A stretch of 44,289 nucleotides of DNA, from assembly GCA_016786745.1 (NCBI GenBank), contig JAEUVS010000016.1:1-44289 (forward strand), written 5' to 3'. How positions within the stretch are numbered: position 1 is the stretch's first letter; every line of letters begins with the position of its first letter. Source of the DNA: Chitinophagaceae bacterium. GTDB lineage: Bacteria > Bacteroidota > Bacteroidia > Chitinophagales > Chitinophagaceae. A model generated the notes under the pieces. It was not told the origin of the DNA, did no database searches, and saw only the letters and a list, made by a program, of their open reading frames with translations. Below are positions 7,679 to 16,022 of this stretch, piece after piece. The position numbers were made by a program, and so were the translations under genes.

Positions 7679-8469
7679 CAGAATTGCGATGCTATTTCAT
7701 GGAAAAGAATATAGGAACCTAAAACCAGCACAAACCAACCAAATCCCTTTTTTAAATTTTCGCCACGTATCTTTTGCCCCAGTCGCCGGCCAATAAATAC
7801 ACCGCCAATAGCAATTATGGCAACAGGAACCAGTAGCGACCAGTTAACCTCATAATGTCCGAAATCGGCGATAAACCCCGCAAGGCTGTTTATTGCAATA
7901 ATCAACAAAGAGGTGCCGATCGCTTTTTTCATTGGTACATGCATCATTATTACCAATGCGGGAATTAAAAGAAAGCCTCCACCGGCGCCTAAAAAGCCAG
8001 TAATCAACCCAATCGCAAACCCGTAAGCTAACAGTGTCCCTATGCTCTTTTCTTTTTGAGGGTTCGCTTTAACTTCAATCCCATGCCTTATCATATATAC
8101 AGACGAAACAATCATCAATAAGGCGAAAAGTGTCATCGTAACAGTCGAAAATGACACCTCAAAGCCATCGACTGTTATTAATCCGGGAATCTCTGGAATA
8201 ACATATCTTCTGATACTAAGAACCGTTGCAATTGCGGTAAGCCCTACCAGTGATGCAATTTTTAAGTCGATCCACTGTTTGCTGTAATTACCCACTGAGC
8301 CAACAAGACTTGTTGACCCCACAACGAAAAGCGAATAGGATGTGGCTACGATTGGCGGAACGCGAAATAAATAAACAAAAAGGGGTACGGTTAAAATAGA
8401 GCCGCCACCGCCAATGAGGCCAAGAGAAATTCCAATAAACAACGCAGCTATATAACCCATGACTTCCAT
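7678..8469 (-). CDS. TauE/SafE-family sulfite/anion exporter
   Basis: A 263-residue integral membrane protein of the TauE/SafE family, which exports sulfite or organosulfur anions. The duplicated family signatures are visible: GLIGGGGSILTVPL near the N-terminus and GFLGAGGGFLLIPAL in the second half. It has about eight hydrophobic helices. I chose the Met starting MEVMGYIAAL; an in-frame ATG at 8490 lies upstream of or inside the predicted -7 element (8480-8487) and so should not be transcribed. As first gene of the sulfur operon it could remove sulfite produced by the persulfide dioxygenase. Confidence 0.9.
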   Translation of the reverse strand: MEVMGYIAALFIGISLGLIGGGGSILTVPLFVYLFRVPPIVATSYSLFVVGSTSLVGSVGNYSKQWIDLKIASLVGLTAIATVLSIRRYVIPEIPGLITVDGFEVSFSTVTMTLFALLMIVSSVYMIRHGIEVKANPQKEKSIGTLLAYGFAIGLITGFLGAGGGFLLIPALVIMMHVPMKKAIGTSLLIIAINSLAGFIADFGHYEVNWSLLVPVAIIAIGGVFIGRRLGQKIRGENLKKGFGWFVLVLGSYILFHEIASQF

Positions 8470-8479
8470 TGTTGCACCG

Positions 8480-8522
8480 CAAATGTGCAATCATCTCAAA
8501 ACAAGGAAGGTGATTTTAGTCA
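8480..8522 (-). promoter_or_regulatory. Fnr-like box and -7 element of the sulfur operon
   Basis: The box TGATTTTAGTCA spans 8511-8522. On the minus strand CACATTTG (8487 to 8480) begins 29.5 nt from the box centre and matches nAnnTTTG. Transcription would start near 8474, just ahead of the ATG at 8469. The box lies between this operon and the stop codon of the Fnr-type regulator gene. Confidence 0.75.
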
Positions 8523-8535
8523 CACAGCTGAATGA

Positions 8536-9165
8536 TTATCTTTTGATTAACTCAATGGAGTTACGATGAATGATCAACCAGTTCTTTGCCTCCATTTTTT
8601 TCAAAAGGCGGCTTACAACTTCGCGTGAAGAGTTAAGATCGTTTGCAATTTCCTGGTGAGTGATTTTAAGGTTGGGACCCAATTTAGCAGCTTGTTTGAT
8701 AAGATAGTTTTCGAGTCGCTGGTCAAGTTTGCGGAAGGCTATTGCGTCAATTGTTTTTAGCAGTTCTTCGAACCGGTCACGATATGACGCGATCACAAAC
8801 TGGTACCATGATTTATATTCAGCCATCCATTTTTCCATGTACTCGAATGGAATGGTGATTATTGTTGCGTCGGTTACAGCTTTTGCCAACACTTCACTTG
8901 TCTCTTGCCTGACCGCGCAAACCATAGACAACGAACAGGCCTGGCCCGCGGACAGGTTATATATGAAAAACTCGTGTCCCTCTTCATCTTCTCTATATAG
9001 TTTTACAATACCATCAACTATTAGTATTGTATAGCGAATAGTTTGCCCGATCCGCAATAAAACATCGCCAGCTTTAACTTTTTTTATGGTTGCATGTTCA
9101 AGGATTTCATTATAAAGCTCCTCTTCCAGGTCCGGAAAAAGTCTTTTAAGATCAGGGATGTCCAT
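8536..9165 (-). CDS. Fnr/Crp-type regulator, candidate master of the TGAY-N4-RTCA regulon
   Basis: A 209-residue regulator with a cyclic-nucleotide-type sensor domain (about 15-125), a dimerisation helix (about 130-160) and a winged helix (about 165-209). The recognition helix NSSREVVSR has E181, S184 and R185, the E..SR triad that in Fnr-type proteins reads TGAT/TGAC half sites. The four cysteines that hold the Fnr iron-sulfur cluster are absent; only C77 and C83 occur, in the loop ACSLSMVC. It ends 13 nt upstream of a regulatory box and is directly followed by the sulfur operon. Sensing of oxygen, sulfide or persulfide through the cysteine pair is inference. Confidence 0.9.
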   Translation of the reverse strand: MDIPDLKRLFPDLEEELYNEILEHATIKKVKAGDVLLRIGQTIRYTILIVDGIVKLYREDEEGHEFFIYNLSAGQACSLSMVCAVRQETSEVLAKAVTDATIITIPFEYMEKWMAEYKSWYQFVIASYRDRFEELLKTIDAIAFRKLDQRLENYLIKQAAKLGPNLKITHQEIANDLNSSREVVSRLLKKMEAKNWLIIHRNSIELIKR

Positions 9166-9318
9166 GTTATGAGGTTACGTTGAGTGCAATAATACCGCTT
9201 CTTGTACAAAATTTTTTCCCTGGTGGCGTTATCAGCGCCGGCACCAACGGTTTTACTTAAAAGCAGTTGAACTTTTCAACGAAATGATACAACTGGTTTT
9301 GCATAAATTACAGCTGAA

Positions 9319-9714
9319 ATGCAAAATCAAACTGAAAACTCATCTGAATTCGAGCTTACGCGCGACCATCTCGCGAACGAGCGCACTTTTCTGGCGTGGA
9401 TAAGAACTTCTCTCGCTATCATCGGACTCGGATTTGTGGTCGTCAAATTCTCCCTGTTCGTACGCGAAATGGAAATCGTTGTTTCAAGCAAACAGGAAAT
9501 ACAGCATACGCCCGGCTATTCCCTTCCATTAGGATTGATCCTGATTGCTCTTGGAGCTTTTATTACTATTGTATCTTATGTGCGCTATCGTCGTATTCAG
9601 AAGAGGATATCAAAAAGGCAATTCAGTCATTCATCATCGTTGATAAAAGTAACGACTCTCCTCCTCGTAATATCGTGTATTCTACTGATCGTATATCTGT
9701 GGCTTACTACTTAA
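9319..9714 (+). CDS. DUF202 (YidH-type) membrane protein
   Basis: A 131-residue inner-membrane protein with three hydrophobic helices and the DUF202 signature LANERTFLAWIRTSLAIIGLG near residues 18-38. Function is unknown for the family. No copy of the regulatory box is found upstream. Its 3' end overlaps the convergent glgP gene by 4 nt. Confidence 0.85.
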   Translation: MQNQTENSSEFELTRDHLANERTFLAWIRTSLAIIGLGFVVVKFSLFVREMEIVVSSKQEIQHTPGYSLPLGLILIALGAFITIVSYVRYRRIQKRISKRQFSHSSSLIKVTTLLLVISCILLIVYLWLTT

Positions 9715-11357
9715 CCCACGCCTTTATACACCAACTTGTAATAGTCCCTTGCCAGCCTGTCGCTGTCGAAATAAGGCATAATATCCGTCATGCTCGTTTT
9801 TATAATGGAGAGCCACCTGTCAGGATAATCATAGTACATCGGCAGCACTTCTTTCTCAAGAATTTCGTAAAGGTTATTGGCGTCTAACAGGTCCTGCTCA
9901 TGGTCGGTGAGATGAGAATCAGCATGAGGAATAACAAATGAGTTAACCTTATCTTTTGCAAACTCGGGGAACCATCCGTCTGCAATGGATAAATTTATTG
10001 AGCCGTTCATTGCCGCGGTCATACCACTGGTACCAGACGCTTCATGACCGATTCGCGGGTTGTTCAACCAAACGTCTGAACCGTTTTTAAGCATTTTTGA
10101 TTGCCGCATTTCATATCCGGCCAACACAGAACAATTGTTATATTTCTTACAAACGTTTACGATTTTATCAAAAATGCCGATCGACGCATAGTCTGCAGGA
10201 TAGGGCTTTCCTGCCCAGATGATTTGAATTGGCCGGTTCGAATCCGACATCAGCGAATGAAATCTGTCCATATCGTGCAGTAACAAATCCGGACGTTTGT
10301 ACCCGGTGAAGCGTTTAGCAAAAACGAGCGTCAGGATATTTTTATCTAATATTTCTCCATTTTGATCTGCCACCCATTCGAACAACTGCTCTTTACCAGC
10401 CAACTTATACCGCATTATATCTTCCGGGACTTCACTTTTAAGCGCCTCATACATATCCATATTAGCCCAGTAATTGAAGTTTTGCGCATTTGTTATGGAA
10501 ATGATCGGACACACATCATGCTTTTTCCAGGCAGAGGAAAGAATTTCACTATGTTTCACCGACACGCCATTGGCGATTCCAGACAGTTTCATTACTCCGA
10601 GGGAAAGATTCAATTCATGCCCGGTTGTATTTGTCAAGGCCCTCACTTCGGTTACGGGCACATTGCAGAAGAAGCCCATGCGCTCAAGAAGCCACAATTC
10701 AAATTTCTGGTTCCCACCTTCCTCGATGGTATGGTTAGTAAAAACCAGTCGCTTTTTCACTTCATTCACATCCTTGTACTTATTATACAGGAAAAAACCC
10801 AGTGGTAATGCGTGGGATTCATTTAAATGATAAACTTCGGGGCTCCATTTAAGCTCCTCAAGCAACCGGCATCCACCAATGCCCAACAGTATGGCTGAAG
10901 CAATTTTAGTTTCCGGATTGGGATCATACAGCCTGTGACAGATGGTTTTAGCCAGGTAGTCGTTTTCAGGAAGATCTGTGGACAGCAAAAAAAGCGGCAC
11001 GGTGTTGAATACATTACACGGCAGATAGTAAGCCGTTACCCAAACCGGCTGCCCCGATACCATGATGCTAAACTTGATACCTGTGGGTTTCAAAAATCCG
11101 TACACTTTTTCCTGGAACAACACATCCATTGTCTGGTCACTTCTTCGCACCTGGTCGTAATATCCATACTTCCACAAAATTCCGACAGCAACCATGTTTT
11201 GACGCAGCTGATATGCACTTCTAAGATGCGATCCGGCAAGAAATCCCAACCCACCCGCGTACAATTTCAATGGCTGATGTATCGCATACTCCATGCAGAA
11301 ATAAGCCACCGGTTTGGAGTAATCAGGATCTATTGTGTAGGGATGTTCAACCTTCAT
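9711..11357 (-). CDS. glgP: Alpha-glucan phosphorylase-like protein (GT35)
   Basis: A 548-residue protein of the short alpha-glucan phosphorylase group, which degrades glycogen to glucose-1-phosphate. Visible parts are YFCMEYAIH near the N-terminus, GGLGFLAG, the VFAKRFTGYKRPDLLL segment in the middle and the late EASGTSGM motif. In classical phosphorylases the Met of that motif is followed by the Lys that binds pyridoxal phosphate; here the residue is T447. The enzyme may therefore use another mechanism or be non-phosphorolytic. It follows ppsA by 12 nt and should share its box-controlled promoter. Glycogen breakdown would supply carbon during oxygen limitation. Confidence 0.85.
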   Translation of the reverse strand: MKVEHPYTIDPDYSKPVAYFCMEYAIHQPLKLYAGGLGFLAGSHLRSAYQLRQNMVAVGILWKYGYYDQVRRSDQTMDVLFQEKVYGFLKPTGIKFSIMVSGQPVWVTAYYLPCNVFNTVPLFLLSTDLPENDYLAKTICHRLYDPNPETKIASAILLGIGGCRLLEELKWSPEVYHLNESHALPLGFFLYNKYKDVNEVKKRLVFTNHTIEEGGNQKFELWLLERMGFFCNVPVTEVRALTNTTGHELNLSLGVMKLSGIANGVSVKHSEILSSAWKKHDVCPIISITNAQNFNYWANMDMYEALKSEVPEDIMRYKLAGKEQLFEWVADQNGEILDKNILTLVFAKRFTGYKRPDLLLHDMDRFHSLMSDSNRPIQIIWAGKPYPADYASIGIFDKIVNVCKKYNNCSVLAGYEMRQSKMLKNGSDVWLNNPRIGHEASGTSGMTAAMNGSINLSIADGWFPEFAKDKVNSFVIPHADSHLTDHEQDLLDANNLYEILEKEVLPMYYDYPDRWLSIIKTSMTDIMPYFDSDRLARDYYKLVYKGVG

Positions 11358-11369
11358 TGATTCGGAAAA

Positions 11370-13760
11370 CTAGTGATGTAATAACATTTGTTGTTCGGCT
11401 CTCCTGATGTTTTCAATACCTTTTAAGATTGAATCGGAATTGAACGATATACTATCAATGCCTTTTTCTACTAAAAATCCGGCAAATTCGGGATAGTCAC
11501 TCGGAGCCTGTCCGCACAACCCTATTTTCACGCCCAGTGATTTCGCTTTATCAATCATCGTTGCGATCATTTCCTTACTCGATTTATTTCTTTCATCAAA
11601 CAAATCCGCGATCAGGGAAGAATCGCGATCAATACCGAGCGTAAGCTGAGTAAGATCATTGGAGCCGATTGAAAAGCCATCAAATATTTCTGCAAATTCA
11701 TCTGCCTGTAAAACATTGCTTGGAATTTCTGCCATCACGTAAATTTCCAGTTGATTGTCGACATTTCTGTCGAGCCCCGCTTCCTTCATTACTTCAACTA
11801 CAAGCTTGCCCTCTTCCGGGGTGCGGCAAAATGGGATCATTACCTTTATATTAGTCAGACCCATCTCCTGCCTCGCTTTTAAAATTGCCCTGCATTCAAG
11901 CTCAAAACCTTCGCGGTATAAGGGATTATAATACCTGGATGCGCCACGAAAACCTATCATGGGATTTTCTTCTTTTGGCTCAAAATCGGCCCCACCTAAA
12001 AGGTTTACGTATTCATTTGTTTTGAAGTCGCTCATCCTGACAATTACATTTTTGGGATAAAATGCCGCCGCGATTATCGCAACACCTTCTGCGAGTTTGT
12101 CGACAAAGTAATTCCGTTTATCAGGATAACTTTGCGTGAGTCGCTCTATTTTATGTTTTATTTCAGGCGACTTAATCTTTTCGAAATTGACAAGGGCCAT
12201 CGGGTGCACTTGCACGTGATGCATGATGATGAATTCAATTCTCAGAAGGCCCACGCCATCATTTGGATAAGATGCCAGTTTAAAAGCGGTGCCCGGATCA
12301 GACAGGATCAGCATGGCTTCTGTTGATTCCGGCATCTCGAAATGTTTGGTATTTATTTCCTCGCGCCTGTATGAAACACTGCCTTCGTAAATATTTCCGA
12401 TTTCCCCCTGGCAGCAGGAAACGGTAATTGTGTCTCCATCGCGGATAGCCTGTGTGCCATTTCCGGTTCCAACAATTGCGGGCACGCCTAGTTCCCGGGC
12501 AACTATTGACGCGTGACTTGTGCGACCACCCTTATTTGTAACTATGGCGCCGCTTTTCTTCAATATTGGATCCCAGTCGGGGCTTGTTAACTCTGTAACA
12601 ATAATTTCACCTGGTTGCAGCCCCGAAGCTTCTGCAGGTGAATGCAATATCCTTGCAATGCCGGAAGCTACTTTCGATCCGACTGCATGGCCGGATGCAA
12701 TAACCTTACCTTGCGATTCCAGTATGTATTGTTCTATGCCAACAGAATTTTTTTGAGAATGAACGGTTTCGGGCCGGGCCTGAATGATGTAAATATCGTT
12801 TGTGTTTCCATCCTTCGCCCATTCAATATCCATGGGCCTGTTGTAATGTTCTTCAATTTTTACAGCCCATTGTGCAAGTTGGTTAATTTCAGAATCAGTA
12901 AGCACATATGCACTCCTTTTCGATTCGGGTGTGTCAATTGTGATGGTTGACGTAGCAGCGCCGGAATCGTTGTAAACCATTGTCATTTCCTTAGCTCCCA
13001 TCTTCTTCTGAATTATGGCATTTTTACCCTGAACAAGAGTAGGCTTAAAAACCAGGTACTCATCCGGAGTAACCGTACCCTGTACAATGGTTTCTCCCAG
13101 GCCCCAAACACCTGAAATGTGCACTACGTTGCGAAAACCGGATTCCGGCTCCAATGTAAAGATGATGCCGGAAGAAGCCTTATCGGAGCGAACCATTTTT
13201 TGAATACCTACAGAGAGTGCGATCTTTGAATGCTCAAATCCATTATCCTCCCTGTACTTTATTGCACGGTCGGTGTACAACGACGCAAAACAATTTCTAA
13301 CGGCTTCAAGTAAATCGCGGGACCCTGTAATATTCAGATACGAATCGTGCTGACCGGCAAAACTTGCATTAGGAAGATCCTCGGCGGTTGCACTGCTTCT
13401 CACGGCAACATCCGGCCCGTGCTCTTGCCGGAGCCTCTCGTATGCACTTATAAGTTCTTTATTCAATTCCGCCGGTAATGCTGAATCTTTGATCAGCCTC
13501 CTTGCTTCTTCGCTCAGCTCACTAAGGTTTGAAAATTCTTTTCGATCGAGCTGATTCATCAGGGCAGATAATTTTTCCCGAAGACCATTCGAGTCTAAGA
13601 ATATCCAGAAAGCCGCAGAAGTTGTTGCAAATCCGGGAGGCACGTTGATGCCAACCGCCTTAAGGGAACATATCAATTCACCAAGTGATGCATTTTTACC
13701 TCCCACGAGCGCAATATCATTGATCCCGATTTCATCGAAACGTTTTATCAGGGCTGCCAT
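11370..13760 (-). CDS. ppsA: Phosphoenolpyruvate synthase
   Basis: A 796-residue enzyme that makes phosphoenolpyruvate from pyruvate and ATP. Domains run in the usual order: N-terminal ATP-binding domain (VGGKNASLGEL near residue 20, VRSSATAEDLPNASFAGQ near 120), swivelling phosphohistidine domain with GGRTSHAS and catalytic H416, and C-terminal PEP-binding barrel (GSNDLTQLTLG and the CGQAPSD loop). Length matches bacterial PpsA. It is the first gene of a ppsA-glgP operon. A perfect TGACAAAGGTCA box with a TTACTTTG -7 element precedes it, so induction under low oxygen is inferred. Confidence 0.95.
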   Translation of the reverse strand: MAALIKRFDEIGINDIALVGGKNASLGELICSLKAVGINVPPGFATTSAAFWIFLDSNGLREKLSALMNQLDRKEFSNLSELSEEARRLIKDSALPAELNKELISAYERLRQEHGPDVAVRSSATAEDLPNASFAGQHDSYLNITGSRDLLEAVRNCFASLYTDRAIKYREDNGFEHSKIALSVGIQKMVRSDKASSGIIFTLEPESGFRNVVHISGVWGLGETIVQGTVTPDEYLVFKPTLVQGKNAIIQKKMGAKEMTMVYNDSGAATSTITIDTPESKRSAYVLTDSEINQLAQWAVKIEEHYNRPMDIEWAKDGNTNDIYIIQARPETVHSQKNSVGIEQYILESQGKVIASGHAVGSKVASGIARILHSPAEASGLQPGEIIVTELTSPDWDPILKKSGAIVTNKGGRTSHASIVARELGVPAIVGTGNGTQAIRDGDTITVSCCQGEIGNIYEGSVSYRREEINTKHFEMPESTEAMLILSDPGTAFKLASYPNDGVGLLRIEFIIMHHVQVHPMALVNFEKIKSPEIKHKIERLTQSYPDKRNYFVDKLAEGVAIIAAAFYPKNVIVRMSDFKTNEYVNLLGGADFEPKEENPMIGFRGASRYYNPLYREGFELECRAILKARQEMGLTNIKVMIPFCRTPEEGKLVVEVMKEAGLDRNVDNQLEIYVMAEIPSNVLQADEFAEIFDGFSIGSNDLTQLTLGIDRDSSLIADLFDERNKSSKEMIATMIDKAKSLGVKIGLCGQAPSDYPEFAGFLVEKGIDSISFNSDSILKGIENIRRAEQQMLLHH

Positions 13761-13776
13761 AACAATTTATTTCTCT

Positions 13777-13819
13777 CAAAGTAAACGAACAGGCAAAACC
13801 CTCGTCATGACAAAGGTCA
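13777..13819 (-). promoter_or_regulatory. Fnr-like box and -7 element of ppsA-glgP
   Basis: The box TGACAAAGGTCA spans 13808-13819. On the minus strand TTACTTTG (13784 to 13777) starts 29.5 nt from its centre. The ppsA ATG is 16 nt past the -7 element. Confidence 0.75.
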
Positions 13820-13845
13820 TACAACGTCTTGATTGAAGTAACCAA

Positions 13846-15063
13846 CTAAAACTTCGAATAAATATCGGGGTACAACCGAACGGTTCCCTCAATATCGAAC
13901 CACGCAATATTATACAGGATGAGCACCGGTACCTTGTTTTTAACTGCCAGCATCTTAGGCTTCTTGCCAATGTACAACTTGCTTTCATCCAGTGTATCTA
14001 CAGCTATCCGGTTCTCCTGCAAAAGAATCGCCGAGAGTTCCTGCGCCTTTTGAACACGAACGCAACCATGACTAAAGAACCGGTTCTGACTTTCGAATAA
14101 TGCCTTCCACGGAGTATCGTGCAGATATACATTAAACGGGTCGAAAATATTAAGTTTGATAAGTCCCAAAGAGTTATCGCAACCTGTAGACTGACGAATG
14201 GTATATGGAAAATATTCGCGGCTCAGCGCCGACCAGTTGATTGAATTCGGATCAACAATCCGACCCTTGCCATCAACTACCTGGAAATTATTTCGTTCAA
14301 GATAAGTGACGTCTTTTTTTATCTCAGGCAGCAGCTCTTTTGTAGCGATGCTTTTTGGTACCATCCAGTATGGAAAGATGGTGATATCCGACAGTGTGCT
14401 TGCAAAAATCGGCGTTCGGGTGGTTCTTTTTCCCACTATCACTTTCGATTCCAGTATTGGTTTTTGATAGTTATATAACAGCAGTGATGCTGACGGAACG
14501 TTTACGACTATCGTAAACTCGTTTTGTTTTAACAGCCGATCCATCCATCTCACAGTTTTCAAAGCACGGTCTATACCCTTTTTCTTTTTACTCAACCGGG
14601 CATCGACCGAATCTTTCAGGTTAATGTATAAACTCACTAATTCACCATATGATAAAATATCATTTTTGTAATTGACGACATCGCTCAAAGCCGAAAAAAC
14701 CGACGTATGCGACACTTCAACCCGCTTATACTGATCCTTCAATCCATTGAATGAGAATTCCGGAACTTCGCCATTCAACACGTCATTTGCATATTTAATA
14801 ACGGCCTTCATTATCCTTTCCATTGCGAATTGTGTATCCGCCAGTACCACACTGCCTGAATGGATACCATTAATAAACTCAAAGTCATATGCGGATTTAT
14901 CAAGTCCAAAACTGTCGGCTTTGTCAAGACATTGAATAATCGATGGAAGATTTATTTCCAACTGGTACCAGTCTAAGTGTTCCTCCGGCTGAATAGCCGA
15001 ATCCGTTTGTGAAAACGTGGTGAATGACAAAAGGCAGATTACAAAAAGGAGGATTGTTTTCAT
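13846..15063 (-). CDS. Large L,D-transpeptidase (YcbB-like)
   Basis: A 405-residue secreted enzyme that forms 3-3 crosslinks in peptidoglycan or attaches proteins to it. The signal peptide is MKTILLFVICLLSFTTFSQ. A long helical N-terminal region is followed by the YkuD catalytic domain with the SHGCVRV motif, in which C334 is the nucleophile and H332 its partner. I chose the Met directly before the signal peptide; the frame stays open upstream to 15192 but that extension has no signal character. It is divergent from a universal stress protein gene. The intergenic box is at the proper spacing only for the plus-strand gene. Confidence 0.85.
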   Translation of the reverse strand: MKTILLFVICLLSFTTFSQTDSAIQPEEHLDWYQLEINLPSIIQCLDKADSFGLDKSAYDFEFINGIHSGSVVLADTQFAMERIMKAVIKYANDVLNGEVPEFSFNGLKDQYKRVEVSHTSVFSALSDVVNYKNDILSYGELVSLYINLKDSVDARLSKKKKGIDRALKTVRWMDRLLKQNEFTIVVNVPSASLLLYNYQKPILESKVIVGKRTTRTPIFASTLSDITIFPYWMVPKSIATKELLPEIKKDVTYLERNNFQVVDGKGRIVDPNSINWSALSREYFPYTIRQSTGCDNSLGLIKLNIFDPFNVYLHDTPWKALFESQNRFFSHGCVRVQKAQELSAILLQENRIAVDTLDESKLYIGKKPKMLAVKNKVPVLILYNIAWFDIEGTVRLYPDIYSKF

Positions 15064-15134
15064 GAAACGACAGGAATCAACAAATGAACCATTTTTCGAA
15101 TTATACCAGCAGGGGTCATTGTCAGCCGAAGAGT

Positions 15135-15177
15135 TGATTAAGGTCATAGCATGCGAGGCCAGATTGGGGTCTATTTG
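15135..15177 (+). promoter_or_regulatory. Fnr-like box and -7 element, USP-dehydrogenase operon
   Basis: The box TGATTAAGGTCA spans 15135-15146. TCTATTTG (15170-15177) begins 29.5 nt after its centre. The predicted start of transcription lies just before the ATG at 15191, which supports that ATG over the in-frame upstream codons at 15017 and 15062. Confidence 0.7.
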
Positions 15178-15190
15178 TAAAAAAATAGTC

Positions 15191-16009
15191 ATGAGAAAAA
15201 TACTCGTTGCCTTCGATGGTAATCAATACGCTCAGGGAGCAATGCAGTTCGCCAAACGGCTGAATGACAATGAAAAAATAAGTCTTACGGGCCTGTTTCT
15301 GCCGCAAGTTGCGTTAAGCAGTCTTTGGTCGTATGCCGACGCGATGACCGGCGCCACGATCGTGCCGTTCATTGAAAGCGAAAACGCAGAACTGATTGAA
15401 AAAAACATCGCACAGTTTGAAGAGTTCTGCTCCGATCATCGTATCTCACACAATGTTATCAAGGCTTTTTTCGACCCGGCACTACCAGAACTGCAAAAAC
15501 AGACACGATTTGCTGATATCGCAATTATAGGCAGTGAAACTTTCTATCAAAATATCGGAACACATCACTCAGAATACTTAAGGGAGGCACTTCATTCCGC
15601 CGAATGTCCTGTAATAGTAGTCCCTGAATCGTACAGTTTTCCCGAAGCGAACATCCTTGCCTACGACGGCAGCGAGTCATCCGTATTTGCTATTAAGCAA
15701 TTTATTTACCTGTTTCCCGAATTCTCAGATAATCCCACCACCCTCGTTACCACCAATCCATCCGATAATTATGGCGAAAATAGCGCTCACATCCGCGACC
15801 TCGTTTCAGCTCATTTTTCCAGTTTATCATTTCTTAACCTCGACATTGATCCAAAGAAATATTTCGCAACATGGATGTCGGAAAAGAAATCTTCCATCCT
15901 CGTTTGTGGCGCGTTCAGCAGGTCGATGATCTCCCAGTTATTCAGGCAGAGTTTCGTTGAAGATGTTCTTCGCGACCACAAAATCCCCGTTTTCATCTCT
16001 CACCGTTGA
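15191..16009 (+). CDS. Universal stress protein, two-domain
   Basis: A 272-residue tandem universal stress protein. The first UspA-like domain opens with MRKILVAFDGNQYAQGAMQ and the second with ILAYDGSESSVFAIKQF near residue 155, ending ILVCGAFSRS...VFISHR. USPs are cytoplasmic stress and energy-limitation proteins that often bind ATP. The start is placed after the box-linked -7 element. The gene is followed after 13 nt by a D-lactate-type dehydrogenase and probably co-transcribed with it. It is a paralog of the products of 17025-17861 and 18717-19544, sharing the SSVFAIKQF and C-terminal FISH signatures. Confidence 0.88.
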   Translation: MRKILVAFDGNQYAQGAMQFAKRLNDNEKISLTGLFLPQVALSSLWSYADAMTGATIVPFIESENAELIEKNIAQFEEFCSDHRISHNVIKAFFDPALPELQKQTRFADIAIIGSETFYQNIGTHHSEYLREALHSAECPVIVVPESYSFPEANILAYDGSESSVFAIKQFIYLFPEFSDNPTTLVTTNPSDNYGENSAHIRDLVSAHFSSLSFLNLDIDPKKYFATWMSEKKSSILVCGAFSRSMISQLFRQSFVEDVLRDHKIPVFISHR

Positions 16010-16022
16010 AATTTAAGAAGTC

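Noticed and set aside
9396..9887. Plus-strand open frame over the DUF202 and glgP ends
   Set aside because: It is out of frame with DUF202 and antisense to glgP, with low-complexity and unrecognisable protein.
15017..15190. Longer start of the first universal stress protein
   Set aside because: The extension overlaps the L,D-transpeptidase start on the other strand and contains the promoter; the USP fold begins at 15191.
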